From Vibrio gallaecicus (GTDB lineage Bacteria > Pseudomonadota > Gammaproteobacteria > Enterobacterales > Vibrionaceae), in contig NZ_AP025490.1 of the NCBI RefSeq assembly GCF_024347495.1, forward strand, positions 868,001-932,000: a DNA stretch of 64,000 nucleotides. The letters run 5' to 3'. Position numbers and translations under genes: made by a program. Of this stretch, positions 25,153-33,604 are shown piece by piece (positions within the stretch are counted from its first letter, which is position 1; each line of letters opens with the position of its first letter). The notes beneath the pieces were generated by a model. The model had not been told where the DNA came from, did no database searches, and saw only the letters and a program-made list of their open reading frames with translations.

Positions 25153-27033
25153 ATGGCGTCGGATCTTCTGAATGTAGGCACACAAAGTGTTCTTACCGCT
25201 CAGAGACAGTTAAACACCACAGGTCATAACATTTCGAACGCGAATACAGAAGGCTATAGCCGTCAATCTGTTATTCAAGGCGTTAATGACCCACGCCAGT
25301 TTGGTGGACAAACTTATGGTATGGGCGTTCACGTGGAAAATGTTCGCCGCTCGTGGGATCAGTTTGCCGTTAACGAACTGAACCTATCGACAACCAATGC
25401 CGCCAATAAAAGTGATGCTGAATCTAATATCGATATGCTTTCTAGCATGTTGTCTTCCGTTGCATCTCAAAAAATCCCAGAACACTTAAATGAGTGGTTC
25501 GATGCAGTAAAAACCCTTGCGGACACTCCAAATGATGTAGGTGCCCGTAAAGTAGTACTAGAAAAAGCAGGCTTGATTACTCAAACATTAAATGAATTCC
25601 ACGAAACGATTCGTAAGCAATCTGATGTGTCGAATAAAAAATTAGATATGGGTATCGAGCGTGTGAATCAACTTGCGGTTGAGATTCGTGATGTTCAACG
25701 CTTAATGATGAGAACACCAGGTCCACATAATGATTTACGAGATGAGCATGAAAAGCTGATCAATGAGTTATCTGGCTACACCAAAGTGACTGTGACTCCA
25801 CGTTCAAACTCTGAAGGTTTTAATGTCCATATTGGTAACGGTCATACATTAGTGTCAGGAACCGAAGCCAGCCAACTACGTTTGGTGAACGGCATCCCAG
25901 ATACCCATCAACGCCGACTGGCAATAGTTGAAGGGCAAGTGGTTAAGCCGATTACTAGCCAAGATATTGATGGGAAAATTGGTGCCATGCTAGATATGCG
26001 TGACAACTTAATCCCGGAAGTGATGGATGAATTGGGGCGTTTAGCGGTTTCTTTTTCACATGAAGTGAATACCTACCAATCACAGGGCTTGGACTTACGT
26101 GGACAAGTTGGCGGTAATATTTTTTCTGACGTCAATTCAGAAATATCAGCAAAGTCTCGAGCTATCACAAGTGGGCAATCTAATGCCGAGGTTGCCGTGT
26201 TCATCGATGATCCTTCAACATTGAAGGGTGGCGAATATGGTTTACGTTATGACGGCAGTGACTATGTAGTAACAAAGCCAAGTGGAGAAACTATTAAGGT
26301 CAGCACTGACTCAAGTGGTAATGCCTTTTATCTTGATGGTATGCGGGTAGAAATAAGAAACCCACCAGAACTTGGCGAAAAAGTCCTTTTACGACCAACT
26401 CGTAATTCAGCGGCTCAAATGCAAATGAATACCGTCGATCCAAAAAATATCGCGGCTCAAAGCTATGAAGCATCAACTACATTTGCGCAAGGTACTGCTG
26501 AATTTAAAATTTTAGCTGCGGGTGCTTTGCGAGAGTTTGAAGTAATTGTATCCCCTAAAGGTGATCAATTTGCAGTAACAGATACTAAAGGGAATGTATT
26601 AATGCAGCCCCAACCGTATCCACCAACAGAACCAGTGACGGTTCAGGGCACAACGTTTGAATTAACCAAAGGTGCTATTGCTAACGATAAGTTTACCGCG
26701 AACTTAGTCCCTTCTGAGGGGGATAACGGTAACTTAAGAAAATTACAAGATATTCAGACAGATAAAAATTTAGATAACGGCGAATCTACCGTTCTTGATA
26801 TCTATCATAATTTGAATACCAGCACCGGGTTGAAAGCATCAACCGCTATCAGACTCAGCGATATTGCGACATTAGAGAAAGAATCTGCCCAAGAGCGAAT
26901 TGCTTCCATCTCGGGGGTTAACTTAGATGAAGAAGCGGCAAACATGATGAAATTTCAGCAAGCTTATATGGCTTCTTCACGTGTTATGCAAGCGGCGAAC
27001 GATACATTCAATACCATTTTAGCTCTGAGATAG
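25153..27033 (+). CDS. flgK: Hook-filament junction protein FlgK (HAP1)
   Basis: The 626-residue protein starts MASDLLNVGTQSV at the ATG at 25153, which follows an unusual run of six G (25143-25148) acting as ribosome binding site; an upstream in-frame ATG at 25108 would add a spurious hydrophobic leader. It has the N-terminal NTTGHNISNANTEGYSRQS and the C-terminal VNLDEEAANMMKFQQAYMA motifs. FlgK joins hook to filament, is chaperoned by FlgN and is co-transcribed with flgL. Confidence 0.95.
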   Translation: MASDLLNVGTQSVLTAQRQLNTTGHNISNANTEGYSRQSVIQGVNDPRQFGGQTYGMGVHVENVRRSWDQFAVNELNLSTTNAANKSDAESNIDMLSSMLSSVASQKIPEHLNEWFDAVKTLADTPNDVGARKVVLEKAGLITQTLNEFHETIRKQSDVSNKKLDMGIERVNQLAVEIRDVQRLMMRTPGPHNDLRDEHEKLINELSGYTKVTVTPRSNSEGFNVHIGNGHTLVSGTEASQLRLVNGIPDTHQRRLAIVEGQVVKPITSQDIDGKIGAMLDMRDNLIPEVMDELGRLAVSFSHEVNTYQSQGLDLRGQVGGNIFSDVNSEISAKSRAITSGQSNAEVAVFIDDPSTLKGGEYGLRYDGSDYVVTKPSGETIKVSTDSSGNAFYLDGMRVEIRNPPELGEKVLLRPTRNSAAQMQMNTVDPKNIAAQSYEASTTFAQGTAEFKILAAGALREFEVIVSPKGDQFAVTDTKGNVLMQPQPYPPTEPVTVQGTTFELTKGAIANDKFTANLVPSEGDNGNLRKLQDIQTDKNLDNGESTVLDIYHNLNTSTGLKASTAIRLSDIATLEKESAQERIASISGVNLDEEAANMMKFQQAYMASSRVMQAANDTFNTILALR

Positions 27034-27045
27034 GGAGATAGATAA

Positions 27046-28239
27046 ATGTTAAATCGTATTTCTAGTTTCCATAACTATCAATCAGTACAAAATGATTTGC
27101 GTCGTCAAGAAAATAAGGTGCATCACAACCAAGCTCAACTCGCTTCTGGTAAAAAGCTGATGTCTCCGAGTGATGACCCTTTGGCAACCCATTATCTTCA
27201 GAATATTGGTCAGCAGTCAGAACAATTAAAGCAGTACGGTGATGCGATTATTTTGGTTCGTAACCGTTTAGAGCACCATGAAGTGATTATTTCCAACTCT
27301 GAAAGTTTTGCTGATGAAGCGAAACGAACCGTTATGGAAATGATTAATGGTTCTTTATCGCCAGAAGATCGATTAGCGAAACAGCGTGAGATACAAGAAT
27401 TATCAAATAATTTCCTTAACTTGGCGAATACCCAAGATGAGTCCGGTAACTATACCTTTGCGGGTACTAAGCCTAAGAGTCAGCCCTTCTTTAGAGATAA
27501 TGAGGGTAACGTGACTTATGCCGGTGATGACTACCAAAGAAAAATGCGCATCGCCAGTAGCTTCGAAATGGCGATGAATGATCCTGGCAGTAAGCTCTTT
27601 ATGGAAATTGATAATCCATTTGGTGACTTTGAGCCCCAGTATGAATTACAAACAGGTTCAGATTTACTGTTAGAGAAAGCGACAAGCAGTACCTTTCAGG
27701 ATTCATCTAACTACAAAGTCACGTTTGTAGATATGCAAAACGGTAAGTTTGGTTACCAATTAGAGAAAGATGGCAGTGTGGTAGATGCAAAGGAGTTTGA
27801 CCCTCAAACCGGAATTGAATATGAAAATATCAAAATCCAAATTAAAGGGCAGATTACCAAAGGCGACTCAATTTCTTTAGAACCAAGAAGTAGCTTTAGT
27901 ATTTTCGATACGTTTAAAGAAGCGTCTCGTTTAGCTGAGTCATCCGTGTCAGATACTTCTGCTACGGCAAAACTTCACCAGGTCACTGAAGAGTTTCATG
28001 CCGCCTTCATTCATATCACCAAGGCTCGCACAGATGTGGGTGCAAGGTTAAGTACTTTAGATATTCAAGAACAGCAACATGAAGATTTTAAGCTGTCTTT
28101 AGCGAAAGCTAAGAGTAATTTTGAAGATTTAGATTACTCCAAAGCCATTATTGAATTTAATGAAAACTCTCGAGCGCTGCAAGCTTCTCAGCAGGCGTTT
28201 GGTAAAACGAAAGATCTAACATTATTTAATTATATCTAA
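27046..28239 (+). CDS. flgL: Hook-filament junction protein FlgL (HAP3)
   Basis: The 397-residue protein has flagellin-like ends: N-terminal MLNRISSFHNYQSVQNDLRR with SGKKLMSPSDDPLATHYL, and a C-terminal DYSKAIIEFNENSRALQASQ helix. FlgL is the second junction protein between FlgK and the filament. It follows flgK by 12 nt behind GGGAG. No obvious terminator follows; the next 432 bp lead to the first flagellin gene. Confidence 0.95.
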   Translation: MLNRISSFHNYQSVQNDLRRQENKVHHNQAQLASGKKLMSPSDDPLATHYLQNIGQQSEQLKQYGDAIILVRNRLEHHEVIISNSESFADEAKRTVMEMINGSLSPEDRLAKQREIQELSNNFLNLANTQDESGNYTFAGTKPKSQPFFRDNEGNVTYAGDDYQRKMRIASSFEMAMNDPGSKLFMEIDNPFGDFEPQYELQTGSDLLLEKATSSTFQDSSNYKVTFVDMQNGKFGYQLEKDGSVVDAKEFDPQTGIEYENIKIQIKGQITKGDSISLEPRSSFSIFDTFKEASRLAESSVSDTSATAKLHQVTEEFHAAFIHITKARTDVGARLSTLDIQEQQHEDFKLSLAKAKSNFEDLDYSKAIIEFNENSRALQASQQAFGKTKDLTLFNYI

Positions 28240-28671
28240 CGGTTCCTTCAGAATTTGTTGAGTCACCTAGAGTTGCCTTATGTGCTATGCCGTAAGTGCT
28301 TCTAGCGAGAATGCGAAATTCTGAGGTTTGAATCGTAAGTCATGAATAAAAAGTAGCTTAGGTATTTGTTTTAAAGTGAATGTGGCAAAAAAAGCGGCAA
28401 TCTTTTATACAAATACATCTTAGCTTATCAGGTGATAGTAAAATGTTATCTGTTTTTGTTCTATCAAGTTGTTGAAATTTAAGTCTAATATTTTTATTGG
28501 CATTAAATTTAAAACTTGGCATACAACTTGTATCTATATAATCAGAAATGATTAAACAGTTCATAAATCCTCATTTGGGGGTTTAGCAAGTAATTTACGG
28601 TCAGTGCTTATCCATATGAGAGTAAAGCTGGCCGCTTCGCAGAAAGCTTGCGAACTCATAAGGAGAGCAAA
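28240..28671. other. 432-bp intergenic region upstream of flaA
   Basis: This AT-rich stretch holds the flaA promoter near 28516 and a leader of about 130 nt. Nothing in it looks like a gene; the reading frame on the minus strand near 28358-28564 has no family resemblance. The upstream part probably contains binding sites for FlrC, but I cannot point to them. Confidence 0.6.
28516..28532 (+). promoter_or_regulatory. Sigma-54-like promoter for flaA
   Basis: TTGGCATACAACTTGTA has a good -24 block (TTGGCA) and correct spacing, but the -12 block reads TTGT instead of TTGC. The ATG is about 140 bp downstream. A sigma-54 promoter is expected for this class of flagellin gene. Confidence 0.6.
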
Positions 28672-29808
28672 ATGGCTATCAATGTAAGTACCAACGTGTC
28701 GGCTATGACAGCGCAACGTTACTTAAATAAAGCCTCTAATGACCTAAATACTTCTATGGAGCGTTTGTCATCAGGGCATAAAATTAACAGTGCTAAAGAT
28801 GATGCAGCGGGTCTGCAAATATCAAATCGACTGACGGCTCAATCCAGAGGTCTGGATGTAGCAATGCGAAATGCTAATGATGGTATTTCTATTGCTCAAA
28901 CCGCGGAAGGTGCGATGAATGAGTCAACTAATGTAATGCAGCGTATGCGTGACTTGGCGATTCAATCTTCAAACGGTACTAACTCACCGGCAGAACGTGA
29001 AGCATTGAATGAAGAGTCTATGGCACTTCAAGACGAACTAAACCGTATCGCAGAAACCACATCGTTCGGTGGTCGTAGACTACTAAATGGTACGTTTGGT
29101 GAAGCCTCTTTCCAGATTGGTTCAAATTCTGGTGAAGCAATGATCATGGGTCTAACGAGCGTTCGTGCGGATGATTTCCGTATGGGTGGTACTACGTTTG
29201 ATTCAGAAAATGGCAAAGGCAAAGACTGGCAAGTTCCAGCGAATGCTCAAGACTTAAAACTTGAGTTTAAAACCAAATCAGGCGAAGAGATTATTCTCGA
29301 TATCAACACTAAAGCTGGTGATGATATTGAAGAACTAGCGACTTATATTAATGGTCAATCTCATCTTGTTAACGCTTCTGTGACGGATGATGGCCGTATA
29401 CAGATGTTTGTTGCTGAGCCTGATTTAGAAGGCTCTATGTCAATCTCTGGTGGTTTAGCATCTGAGCTGGGTATTAACAGTGAAGGTCGTAAGACATCAG
29501 TTCAAGATATTGACTTAACAAGTGTTGCCGGTTCTCAAAATGCGATTAGCATTTTAGATTCAGCATTGACTTATGTTGATTCACAACGAGCTGACCTTGG
29601 TGCGAAACAGAACCGTTTAAGCCACAGTATTAATAACTTGGCTAACGTTCAAGAGAATGTTGAAGCGTCAAACAGCCGTATTAAAGATACTGATTTTGCG
29701 AAAGAAACAACGCAAATGACGAAATCACAAATATTGCAACAGGCAGGTACTTCGATACTTGCTCAAGCAAAACAGTTGCCTAACTCTGCGATGTCACTAT
29801 TGCAATAG
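28672..29808 (+). CDS. flaA: Flagellin FlaA (major, sigma-54-class flagellin)
   Basis: The 378-residue flagellin begins [20 protein letters not shown] and ends in SMSLLQ. Its central blocks [20 protein letters not shown] and [15 protein letters not shown] resemble the FlaA type of vibrios, as does the SLLQ terminus; the two flagellins downstream end in SLLG. FlaA is the essential filament subunit in Vibrio cholerae. The ATG at 28672 is preceded by AAGGAGA; an upstream in-frame ATG at 28648 is unlikely. It has a sigma-54-like promoter and its own terminator. Confidence 0.93.
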   Translation: MAINVSTNVSAMTAQRYLNKASNDLNTSMERLSSGHKINSAKDDAAGLQISNRLTAQSRGLDVAMRNANDGISIAQTAEGAMNESTNVMQRMRDLAIQSSNGTNSPAEREALNEESMALQDELNRIAETTSFGGRRLLNGTFGEASFQIGSNSGEAMIMGLTSVRADDFRMGGTTFDSENGKGKDWQVPANAQDLKLEFKTKSGEEIILDINTKAGDDIEELATYINGQSHLVNASVTDDGRIQMFVAEPDLEGSMSISGGLASELGINSEGRKTSVQDIDLTSVAGSQNAISILDSALTYVDSQRADLGAKQNRLSHSINNLANVQENVEASNSRIKDTDFAKETTQMTKSQILQQAGTSILAQAKQLPNSAMSLLQ

Positions 29809-29997
29809 TTATTGGTTGAACTTGTTGCTAATGCCCAGACGTGAGCGATGCAACAAGGGATACTGGCAAGCATATTTACTTGAATGATTAGCTCTCTCAT
29901 CTCTCACCGCTTGTCATTTTGACGGTAGATATGCACTCGGTCTGACGAGAATATGTTCATTTCTCGATGATCTCCACATAGGATCTGATGACCAACT

Positions 29998-30031
29998 AGC
30001 CCCGGTTCTCTCAAAGGAAAAGGGGCTTTTT
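29998..30031 (+). terminator. Terminator after flaA
   Basis: AGCCCC (29998-30003) pairs with GGGGCT (30022-30027), followed by a T-run. An alternative AAAGGAAAA/TTTTTCCTTT pairing overlaps it. It lies about 190 bp beyond the flaA stop codon, giving a long 3' untranslated region. Confidence 0.75.
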
Positions 30032-30080
30032 CCTTTCTGTTATACGCTACTTTCAAGTTTCTCCCTCTTCATTCATTCCA

Positions 30081-30120
30081 AGCTAACTTCTATTTACTCC
30101 CAGTTAACTTCTTTTTACTC
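30081..30120. repeat. 19-bp imperfect direct repeat upstream of flaC
   Basis: AGCTAACTTCTATTTACTC (30081-30099) and AGTTAACTTCTTTTTACTC (30102-30120) differ at two positions and are offset by 21 bp, two helical turns. They lie about 165 bp upstream of the flaC sigma-28 site. Confidence 0.65.
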
Positions 30121-30263
30121 GATTATTTCTTCTATTTTTGTTTGATAACTCGCCTAAAAATTTCTTATAGATAAATCCATAGATTTAAATTAAAAATAAC
30201 GTCATTTTAAGTGGTTGATTTTTAAGGTTTAAATAATTTTTATGATTTTTATTAAAATTTTTC

Positions 30264-30290
30264 TAAAGGTCTGGGTTTTTGAGCCGTTAT
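30264..30290 (+). promoter_or_regulatory. Sigma-28 promoter for flaC
   Basis: TAAAGGTC (30264-30271), an 11-bp spacer and GCCGTTAT (30283-30290) match the Vibrio FliA pattern. The flaC ATG is about 80 bp downstream. Confidence 0.85.
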
Positions 30291-30371
30291 TAAAAGTAAC
30301 TTTGAGAGAACTACTTGGTTTTTCGAGACGTCGGAAACCGCAATATCGAAAAATCAATTGGAGAAATCACC

Positions 30372-31505
30372 ATGGCAGTGAATGTAAATACAAACGTATC
30401 AGCAATGACAGCGCAACGTTACCTAAACAACGCGAACAGTGCTCAACAAACCTCAATGGAGCGTCTAGCTTCTGGTTCTAAGATTAACAGTGCAAAAGAC
30501 GATGCGGCAGGTCTACAAATCTCTAACCGCTTAAACGTTCAAAGCCGTGGTCTTGATGTAGCAGTACGTAACGCGAATGACGGTATCTCTATTGCACAAA
30601 CTGCTGAAGGTGCAATGAATGAAACGACAAACATTCTGCAACGTATGCGTGACTTGTCACTACAATCTTCAAATGGCTCTAACTCAAAATCTGAACGTGT
30701 GGCTATTCAAGAAGAAGTAACGGCGCTAAACGATGAATTGAATCGTATCGCAGAAACGACGTCTTTCGGTGGTAACAAACTACTGAACGGTACACACGGT
30801 ACTAAATCATTCCAAATCGGTGCGGATAATGGTGAAGCAGTAATGCTTCAACTGAAAGATATGCGCTCTGATAACACTGAAATGGGCGGCGTTAGCTACC
30901 AAGCTGAAAACGGCAAAGGTAAAGACTGGAACGTTCAATCAGGCTCAAACGATTTAACTATCTCGCTAACAGACAGCTACGGTAATGAGCAAGAGCTTCA
31001 AATTAACGCTAAAGCAGGCGACGATATTGAAGAACTAGCAACGTACATCAATGGTCAACAAGACCTAGTAAAAGCGTCAGTAAGTGAAAAAGGTGAACTG
31101 CAAATGTTCGCTGGCAACAATAAAGTTGACGGTGAAGTGTCGTTCTCTGGTGGTCTTGCAGGTGAACTAGGCATGCAAGATGGCAAACAAGTAACTGTTG
31201 ATACTATCGATGTAACATCGGTAGGCGGTGCTCAAGAATCAGTAGCTATTATTGATGCGGCACTGAAATACGTAGATAGCCACCGAGCTGAACTGGGTGC
31301 ATTCCAGAACCGTTTCGACCACGCTATCAGTAACTTAGACAACATTAACGAAAACGTAAATGCTTCTAAGAGCCGTATTAAAGATACCGACTTCGCGAAA
31401 GAAACGACTCAGATGACTAAGTCTCAGATCCTTTCTCAAGCATCAAGCTCGATTCTTGCACAAGCGAAACAAGCGCCTAACTCAGCGCTAAGCTTACTAG
31501 GTTAA
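30372..31505 (+). CDS. flaC: Flagellin FlaC-type
   Basis: The 377-residue flagellin begins [20 protein letters not shown], the form seen in FlaC of vibrios, and has [20 protein letters not shown] and [20 protein letters not shown]. It ends in ALSLLG. The ATG at 30372 is preceded by GGAGAAA; longer in-frame starts upstream would read through the promoter. It is expressed from a sigma-28-type promoter, so it should be a late gene contributing a minor or accessory filament subunit. Confidence 0.92.
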   Translation: MAVNVNTNVSAMTAQRYLNNANSAQQTSMERLASGSKINSAKDDAAGLQISNRLNVQSRGLDVAVRNANDGISIAQTAEGAMNETTNILQRMRDLSLQSSNGSNSKSERVAIQEEVTALNDELNRIAETTSFGGNKLLNGTHGTKSFQIGADNGEAVMLQLKDMRSDNTEMGGVSYQAENGKGKDWNVQSGSNDLTISLTDSYGNEQELQINAKAGDDIEELATYINGQQDLVKASVSEKGELQMFAGNNKVDGEVSFSGGLAGELGMQDGKQVTVDTIDVTSVGGAQESVAIIDAALKYVDSHRAELGAFQNRFDHAISNLDNINENVNASKSRIKDTDFAKETTQMTKSQILSQASSSILAQAKQAPNSALSLLG

Positions 31506-31589
31506 TAAACTGACTAGGCTAATACGTTAAAACTATTAGTAATAAGCTTTCCACAGAATTAGCTCGTGGTGAGAGATGAGCGTAAAAGG

Positions 31590-31614
31590 AACCCAGCTTC
31601 GGCTGGGTTTTTTA
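31590..31614 (+). terminator. Terminator after flaC
   Basis: AACCCAGC (31590-31597) and GCTGGGTT (31602-31609) pair around a stable TTCG tetraloop, followed by a T-run. Confidence 0.93.
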
Positions 31615-31782
31615 TTGCCTATAATTTAAGTAGTGGCTGCTTGTGAATTAGGATAAATATAAGAGAAAAGAGTATTAAGATGGCGTGATCGGTTTCTTCA
31701 GGGCTGAGCGATTGATTATCTAGATAAAGATCACACTTTAGTCATTGATGAAAAAGAATACGAAAAAAAACACTTTTTTTTC

Positions 31783-31809
31783 TAAAGCTTCTAATAAAGA
31801 GGCCGTTAA
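31783..31809 (+). promoter_or_regulatory. Sigma-28 promoter for the third flagellin gene
   Basis: TAAAGCTT (31783-31790), an 11-bp spacer and GCCGTTAA (31802-31809) match the FliA pattern closely. The leader to the ATG is about 120 nt and carries the structured repeats. Confidence 0.88.
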
Positions 31810-31827
31810 AGGGATTGAGAGAAATGA

Positions 31828-31913
31828 GATGTACCAATGTGAGGTGAGAGACTCGGAGGTACATCAGACAAATTGTAGTGTACGAATGAGAGGTGAGAGT
31901 CTCTGAAGTACAT
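31828..31913 (+). repeat. Tandem 34-nt structured repeats in the third flagellin leader
   Basis: Copies at 31831-31864 and 31880-31913 agree at about 28 of 34 positions and are offset by 49 nt. Each begins GTAC and ends GTACAT, so the ends of each copy can pair (GATGTACC with GGTACATC in the first, TGTAC with GTACA in the second). Each has GGTGAGAG in the loop region. They lie between the promoter and the ribosome binding site AAAGGAG. Confidence 0.85.
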
Positions 31914-31937
31914 GAAAATGCCTAAAGGAGATCAATC

Positions 31938-33068
31938 ATGGCAATAAACGTAAGCACTAATGTGTCTGCAATGACCGCACAGCGTTTTCTTAATAGCGCT
32001 GCTGAAGGTACACAAAAATCGATGGAGCGTCTGTCTTCTGGCTATAAAATTAATAGCGCAAAAGATGATGCTGCGGGCCTACAAATATCTAACCGTTTAA
32101 ACTCGCAAAGTCGCGGTCTGGATATGGCTGTGAAAAACGCAAATGATGGTATCTCTATCGCACAGACAGCTGAAGGTGCAATGAATGAGTCTACTAACAT
32201 TCTTCAACGTATGCGTGACCTATCTCTACAATCCTCTAACGGCTCAAACAGCAAGTCTGAGCGTGTTGCTATCCAAGAAGAAGTTTCTGCCCTAAATACA
32301 GAACTTAACCGTATTGCTGAAACCACATCTTTTGGTGGTAATAAGCTATTAAACGGTACTTACGGTAGCCAATCATTCCAAATCGGTGCTGACTCTGGTG
32401 AAGCTGTACAACTTGCTATTGGTAGCATGCGTACTGATACTTCTGCTATGGGTGGTAAGAGCTATGCTGCTGAAGAAGGTCAAGATGCTTCTTGGCGTAC
32501 AGCTGCAGGTTCTGATCTGACAATGACTTACAACGATAAGTTTGGTGAAGAGAAAGAGATCACTATCAATGCTAAAGCTGGTAATGATCTTGAAGAACTT
32601 GCTACTTACATCAACGGTCAGAGTGAAGACGTAAAAGCATCTGTAGGTGAAGACGGTAAACTGCAAATGTTTGCTTCTAACCAAAAAGTGGATGGTGAAG
32701 TTGAGTTTGGCGGTAGCCTTGCTGGCGAACTGAGCATCGGTGATGCGAAAGAAGTAACGGTAAATGACATTGACGTAACATCAGTTGCTGGTTCTAATGA
32801 AGCGGTTTCTATTATCGATGGTGCATTGAAGTCAGTAGATAGCCAACGAGCTTCTCTTGGTGCATTCCAAAACCGTTTTGATCACGCGATCAGCAACTTA
32901 GATAACATCAACGAAAATGTTAATGCATCTAAGAGTCGTATCAAAGATACCGATTACGCAAAAGAAACAACAGCGATGACGAAGTCTCAGATCTTACAAC
33001 AGGCGAGTACTTCAATTTTGGCACAAGCTAAGCAGTCACCGTCTGCAGCTCTAAGCTTATTGGGCTAA
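31938..33068 (+). CDS. Flagellin, third copy (FlaB/FlaD-like)
   Basis: The 376-residue flagellin begins [20 protein letters not shown] and ends in ALSLLG. Its N-terminal and C-terminal thirds are near-identical to the flaC product (for example [20 protein letters not shown] in both), while the middle differs ([20 protein letters not shown]). It is preceded by AAAGGAG and a structured leader and is expressed from a sigma-28 promoter. Which lettered Vibrio flagellin it corresponds to cannot be decided by eye. Confidence 0.92.
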   Translation: MAINVSTNVSAMTAQRFLNSAAEGTQKSMERLSSGYKINSAKDDAAGLQISNRLNSQSRGLDMAVKNANDGISIAQTAEGAMNESTNILQRMRDLSLQSSNGSNSKSERVAIQEEVSALNTELNRIAETTSFGGNKLLNGTYGSQSFQIGADSGEAVQLAIGSMRTDTSAMGGKSYAAEEGQDASWRTAAGSDLTMTYNDKFGEEKEITINAKAGNDLEELATYINGQSEDVKASVGEDGKLQMFASNQKVDGEVEFGGSLAGELSIGDAKEVTVNDIDVTSVAGSNEAVSIIDGALKSVDSQRASLGAFQNRFDHAISNLDNINENVNASKSRIKDTDYAKETTAMTKSQILQQASTSILAQAKQSPSAALSLLG

Positions 33069-33156
33069 ACTTACCTAAGGTAAGCTAGTCAATAGAGGCT
33101 TATAATTGATTGAATGAGTTTCTATTGTTAGCTCATAAGGCGGAAGGGAGATTGTT

Positions 33157-33582
33157 ATGGAAATATCATCCTACACATCGAACGTCCAGCCTTACGGCTC
33201 ACCAAGTGGCACTAAACTTGCTAGCGATGAAGGTAGTAGTGCGCCAAGTGTTTCAAAACTGAAAGACGTTACGTCTTCCGAAAAGGTAGAAAAACCGAAA
33301 GATAATTCTACTGAAACTGCGATTCAATTAGCTCAAAATAGACAAGAGTTAAATAAAGAAGAGCGAGTTAGGATGGTAGAAAAAATGAATGAATTTATTT
33401 CTTCTATCAATAAAGGTGTAGCATTTAAAGTAGATGAAGAGTCAGGTAGGGATGTCGTTACGATTTATGAAGCGACTACTGGTGATATTATTCGCCAGAT
33501 TCCTGATGAAGAAATGCTTGAAATATTAAGGCGCCTAGCAGCCCAAACTGCCAATACTGGTTTATTGGCGGCTAAGGTATAA
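33157..33582 (+). CDS. flaG: Flagellar protein FlaG
   Basis: The 141-residue protein has a variable N-terminal half rich in serine and lysine and the conserved FlaG C-terminal half: EKMNEFISSINKGVAFKVDE and GDIIRQIPDEEMLEILRRLA. In polar flagellates FlaG influences filament length and is encoded ahead of fliD. The start follows AAGGGAG. It lies 88 bp after the third flagellin gene and 22 bp before fliD. Confidence 0.93.
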   Translation: MEISSYTSNVQPYGSPSGTKLASDEGSSAPSVSKLKDVTSSEKVEKPKDNSTETAIQLAQNRQELNKEERVRMVEKMNEFISSINKGVAFKVDEESGRDVVTIYEATTGDIIRQIPDEEMLEILRRLAAQTANTGLLAAKV

Positions 33583-33604
33583 GTCGTATAATTGAGGTGA
33601 TTTG

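Larger units (their letters stand above)
29809..30371. other. 563-bp intergenic region between flaA and flaC
   Basis: From left to right it holds an inverted copy of the GGTGAGAGATGAG element (29896-29908), the flaA terminator (29998-30031), a 19-bp imperfect direct repeat (30081-30120), a very AT-rich tract and the sigma-28 promoter of flaC (30264-30290). No gene is visible. Confidence 0.7.
31506..31937. other. 432-bp intergenic region between flaC and the third flagellin gene
   Basis: It contains a GGTGAGAGATGAG element (31568-31580) inside a small hairpin, the flaC terminator, the sigma-28 promoter of the third flagellin gene and a leader with two tandem structured repeats. No gene is visible. 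Confidence 0.7.

Noticed and set aside
28358..28564. Minus-strand 68-codon frame upstream of flaA
   Set aside because: It overlaps the flaA promoter, has no ribosome binding site and no known relative by eye.
33070..33084. Terminator after the third flagellin gene
   Set aside because: CTTACC/GGTAAG is only a 6-bp stem without a T-run; not strong enough to call.
33069..33156. Separate promoter for flaG
   Set aside because: I found no sigma-54 or sigma-28 pattern with correct spacing; flaG may be read through from the third flagellin gene or use an unseen promoter.
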